Below, piece by piece: positions 6,598 through 8,604 of a stretch of 8,604 nucleotides of DNA. The notes beneath the pieces are model-generated. The model was not told the DNA's origin. It did no database searches and was given only the letters and a program-made list of their open reading frames with translations. This DNA comes from Actinomycetes bacterium (GTDB lineage Bacteria > Actinomycetota > Actinomycetes > Actinomycetales > Cellulomonadaceae): the NCBI GenBank assembly GCA_023425905.1, contig JAFABT010000060.1, positions 1-8,604 of the forward strand, read 5' to 3'. Position 1 is the first letter of the stretch. Each line of letters opens with the position of its first letter. The position numbers and the translations under genes are program-made.

Positions 6598-7539
6598 GTG
6601 CAGATCAGCGTCGTCATCCCGTGCTACCGCTCGAGCGCCACCCTCCCCGAGCTCGTCGCGCAGCTCCACAGCGCCCTGGACACGGGTCCCGCGGTGAGCG
6701 ACTACGAGATCGTCCTCGTCGTCGACGGCAGCCCGGACGACACCGGGAAGGTCGCGCGCTCGCTCGCAGACGACGCGAAGGTGCGCTGCATCGAGCTCCG
6801 CCGGAACTACGGGCAGCACAACGCGATCCTCGCGGGGGTGGCACGCGCACGGCACGACGTCGTCGTCACGATGGACGACGACCTGCAGCACCGGCCCGAC
6901 GAGATCCCCGCGCTGCTCGAGCCGCTGCTCGACGCCGACGTCGACCTCGTCTACGGGGTCGCGAAGGAGGAGGAGCACGGGTTCTGGCGGTCGCTCGCCT
7001 CCCGCGTCGTCAAGCGGGGCCTCGGGGCGTCGGGTGTGCCCAGCGCGACCGACGTGAGCGCGTTCCGTGCGTTCCGCAGGGACGTCGCGGACACCTTCAT
7101 CGACGTGCGCGACCCGTACGTCTCGATCGACGTCCTGCTCTCCTGGGCGACCACGGCCGTCAGGCGCGTGACCGTCCGCATGGACGAGCGGACGGTCGGC
7201 ACGTCGAACTACTCCGTGCGTGCGCTCGTGCGCCACACGCTCAACATGGTGACGGGGTACTCGACCCTGCCCCTGCGGTCCGTCGCATGGCTCGGCGCCT
7301 TCTGCGCCGTCCTCGGCATCGCGCTGTTCGTGTTCGTCCTTGTGAAGTTTGCGACGGGCGAGACGACGGTGGCCGGCTGGACGACGCTCGCCTCGATGAT
7401 CGCGATCTTCTCGGGGGCCCAGATGATCTCGATCGCCGTGCTCGGGGAGTACGTCGGCCGGCTTCACACCCGGTCGATGCAACGCCCCACCTACGCGGTG
7501 CGCCGGGACACGAACGAGGACGACGCCGCGACGCGCTGA
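6598..7539 (+). CDS. GtrB/DPM1-type family 2 glycosyltransferase (polyprenyl-phosphate sugar transferase)
   Basis: This 313-residue enzyme should transfer a sugar from a nucleotide donor to polyprenyl phosphate on the inner membrane face. The GT-A domain begins SVVIPCYRS (4-12), then VVDGSPDDT (41-49), RRNYGQHNAI (68-77) and the metal-binding TMDDDLQHRPDEIP (91-104), all typical of GtrB, ArnC and DPM1 relatives. GTSNYS (201-206) matches the GxSxY motif before the membrane part. Two helices follow at about 226-250 and 260-283, then GEYVGR (283-288), the usual end of this subgroup. It lies three bases after the GtrA gene, as in gtrA-gtrB pairs. The GTG start has no Shine-Dalgarno sequence; CATCCT, a near-match to TANNNT, ends six bases before it, so it may have its own weak leaderless start or be translated by coupling. 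The sugar is unknown: known relatives mostly use UDP sugars, whereas the neighbourhood suggests dTDP-Fuc4NAc. Confidence 0.93.
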   Translation: MQISVVIPCYRSSATLPELVAQLHSALDTGPAVSDYEIVLVVDGSPDDTGKVARSLADDAKVRCIELRRNYGQHNAILAGVARARHDVVVTMDDDLQHRPDEIPALLEPLLDADVDLVYGVAKEEEHGFWRSLASRVVKRGLGASGVPSATDVSAFRAFRRDVADTFIDVRDPYVSIDVLLSWATTAVRRVTVRMDERTVGTSNYSVRALVRHTLNMVTGYSTLPLRSVAWLGAFCAVLGIALFVFVLVKFATGETTVAGWTTLASMIAIFSGAQMISIAVLGEYVGRLHTRSMQRPTYAVRRDTNEDDAATR

Positions 7540-7592
7540 CCCCGCTGCCCGCGACGAGCCTCAGCGATCACGCGCACCGCTGCAGTCACACA

Positions 7593-7608
7593 GGGGCTCG
7601 TCAGCCCT
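7593..7608. terminator. Weak hairpin in the convergent gap, possible terminator
   Basis: GGGCT (7594-7598) pairs with AGCCC (7603-7607) around the loop CGTC, with one extra G-T pair outside. The hairpin includes the stop codon of the minus-strand glycosyltransferase and lies in the 61-base gap between convergent genes (7540-7600). No U-run follows on either strand, so termination is only suggested by position. The rest of the gap shows nothing recognisable. Confidence 0.25.
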
Positions 7609-8604
7609 CGAGCAGCGCGTCGTTGAGCCCGGTCCACTGCTCGACCGCACGGCGCAGGAAGTGCGCGTCGTCCGCGGCCCACGTGTGGCCCTCGGTGTGC
7701 CGCACGTAGACGAACCCGAGGCCGTGCGTCGCATAGACGAGCCCGCCCGACTCGACGACGCGACGGAGCAGACCACGGTCGACGGATCGCGGGACGCCCC
7801 GCCACCCCCCGACCGCAGCGAGGTCGGCGACGGACATGAGCATCGTGCCGCCGGCAACCGCCTCGGTGTAGTTCTCGGTCGTGAACGTGCGCTGGACGGT
7901 GACGTCGAGCGCGGCGAGGTAGACGTGCTCTGGCTGCTTGCCGACGACCTGGGCACCCGACGTGAGATAGGCGAGGACGAGGTCCCACACGTGCTCGGGG
8001 CCGTAGAGGTCGTCGTCGTCGACCTTGGTCACGAGATCGCCCGACGCCCGGCGCGTCGCGACGGCGAGCGTCTCGCCGAACGGCACCGACGCGTCGAGCT
8101 CGACGACCTCGGAGATCCGCTCACGGTGGGCGGGGTCGAGCGAGCCGAGATCGGGCGCCGGGGCACCGTGCATGACGACGACGACATCGAGGTTCGGGTA
8201 GGACTGCCGCCCGAGGCGGCCGAGCGCCTCAGCGACCCGCTCGGGCCGGTTGGTGACGAGGAGCGCCGTGACGTGGGGCAGCATCGACGACCATCCCGCC
8301 GCCTGAACGGCCGCGTCCAGGCGGAAGAACCCCCCATACCCGCGCTGCGCCGCGCGGCGCTGCGCCACCGAACGCAGCAGGAAGTCAGCGCCCGGCTGCG
8401 GCTTGCCGGCCCGGGAGAGGCTCGCCGCGAGCGCCGCGTCGTCGAGCGCGAGAGCCTCGACCAGCGCGGCTCCGTCATGCAGGACGGCCCCCGTGGCCGC
8501 GATCTCGACGAGTCTCTCGCGCAGCTGAGCCTGCATGGCCAGCGACGCCGGGACGACGGCTGCGCTCAGGTCGAGGCCGTGAACCGCCCCGAGGGTCTGC
8601 ACCG
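7601..8604 (-). CDS. Family 2 glycosyltransferase, 5' end outside the window
   Basis: The frame is open from its stop at 7601 to the window edge, giving at least 333 residues. The first possible start, a GTG at 8602, is at the very edge and has no visible ribosome binding site, so the true start probably lies beyond. Numbered from that GTG, about 110 residues without a recognised domain precede a GT-A fold: TALLVTNRPERVAEAL (112-127), QSYPNLDVVVVMHG (133-146) and the metal-binding KVDDDDLYGPEHV (193-205). Further on are GGTMLMS (251-257), SVDRGLLRRV (273-282) and a closing YVRHTEGHTW (299-308). No membrane helix is seen, so it is probably a cytoplasmic or peripheral enzyme adding a sugar to a glycan or glycolipid. 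It converges on the GtrB-like gene and belongs to a different transcript. The family is well supported; donor, acceptor and full length are not visible. Confidence 0.85.
   Translation of the reverse strand, partial: VQTLGAVHGLDLSAAVVPASLAMQAQLRERLVEIAATGAVLHDGAALVEALALDDAALAASLSRAGKPQPGADFLLRSVAQRRAAQRGYGGFFRLDAAVQAAGWSSMLPHVTALLVTNRPERVAEALGRLGRQSYPNLDVVVVMHGAPAPDLGSLDPAHRERISEVVELDASVPFGETLAVATRRASGDLVTKVDDDDLYGPEHVWDLVLAYLTSGAQVVGKQPEHVYLAALDVTVQRTFTTENYTEAVAGGTMLMSVADLAAVGGWRGVPRSVDRGLLRRVVESGGLVYATHGLGFVYVRHTEGHTWAADDAHFLRRAVEQWTGLNDALLEG

Noticed and set aside
6058..7482. Extension of the wecE frame far upstream, giving an 860-residue fusion
   Set aside because: The added residues are acidic/Arg-rich low-complexity sequence opposite the GtrA and GtrB-like genes, and conserved WecE homology begins just after GTG 6057.
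6405..7709. A 434-codon plus-strand frame across the GtrB-like gene
   Set aside because: Mostly Arg/Ala/Pro/His repeats without motifs, in the wrong frame of a well-recognised GT2 enzyme.

Overview
The window looks like part of a surface-polysaccharide or cell-wall glycan locus from a high-GC Gram-positive bacterium, most likely an Actinomycetota. Supporting signs are the very high GC content, G/C-dominated third codon positions, frequent GTG starts, and two plus-strand genes whose start codons lie exactly six bases after a TANNNT -10 element with little or no leader. The exact genus cannot be read from the sequence; a member of the Micrococcales would fit.

Layout. At the left, behind a GC-rich hairpin, is rmlA on the plus strand (61-933), which makes dTDP-glucose. 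Converging on it is a four-gene minus-strand set read from 6057 down to 946: a WecE-type sugar aminotransferase, a WecD-type GNAT N-acetyltransferase, and two large multi-pass membrane proteins. The first three are packed with a 1-nt gap and an 8-nt overlap; the fourth follows after 91 nt. Divergent from wecE, across a 48-nt gap, is a plus-strand pair: a GtrA-family four-helix membrane protein (6106-6594) and a GtrB/DPM1-type family 2 glycosyltransferase with two C-terminal helices (6598-7539). The right end is the C-terminal part of another family 2 glycosyltransferase on the minus strand (7601 to the edge), cut by the window.

How the genes may work together. RmlA, an RmlB dehydratase (not in the window), WecE and WecD together would give dTDP-4-acetamido-4,6-dideoxy-D-galactose (dTDP-Fuc4NAc), best known from enterobacterial common antigen. 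GtrB-type transferases charge polyprenyl phosphate with a sugar, GtrA-type proteins are thought to flip it, and multi-pass GT-C-like enzymes with an acidic pair in their first outer loop transfer the sugar outside the membrane. The two minus-strand membrane proteins have such an acidic pair. The whole therefore reads as a possible three-component extracytoplasmic glycosylation system linked to its own Fuc4NAc donor pathway. This linkage is inference from gene order and motifs; the individual family assignments of RmlA, WecE, GtrA and the GtrB-like enzyme are firm. I see no tRNA, rRNA, mobile element or CRISPR array.
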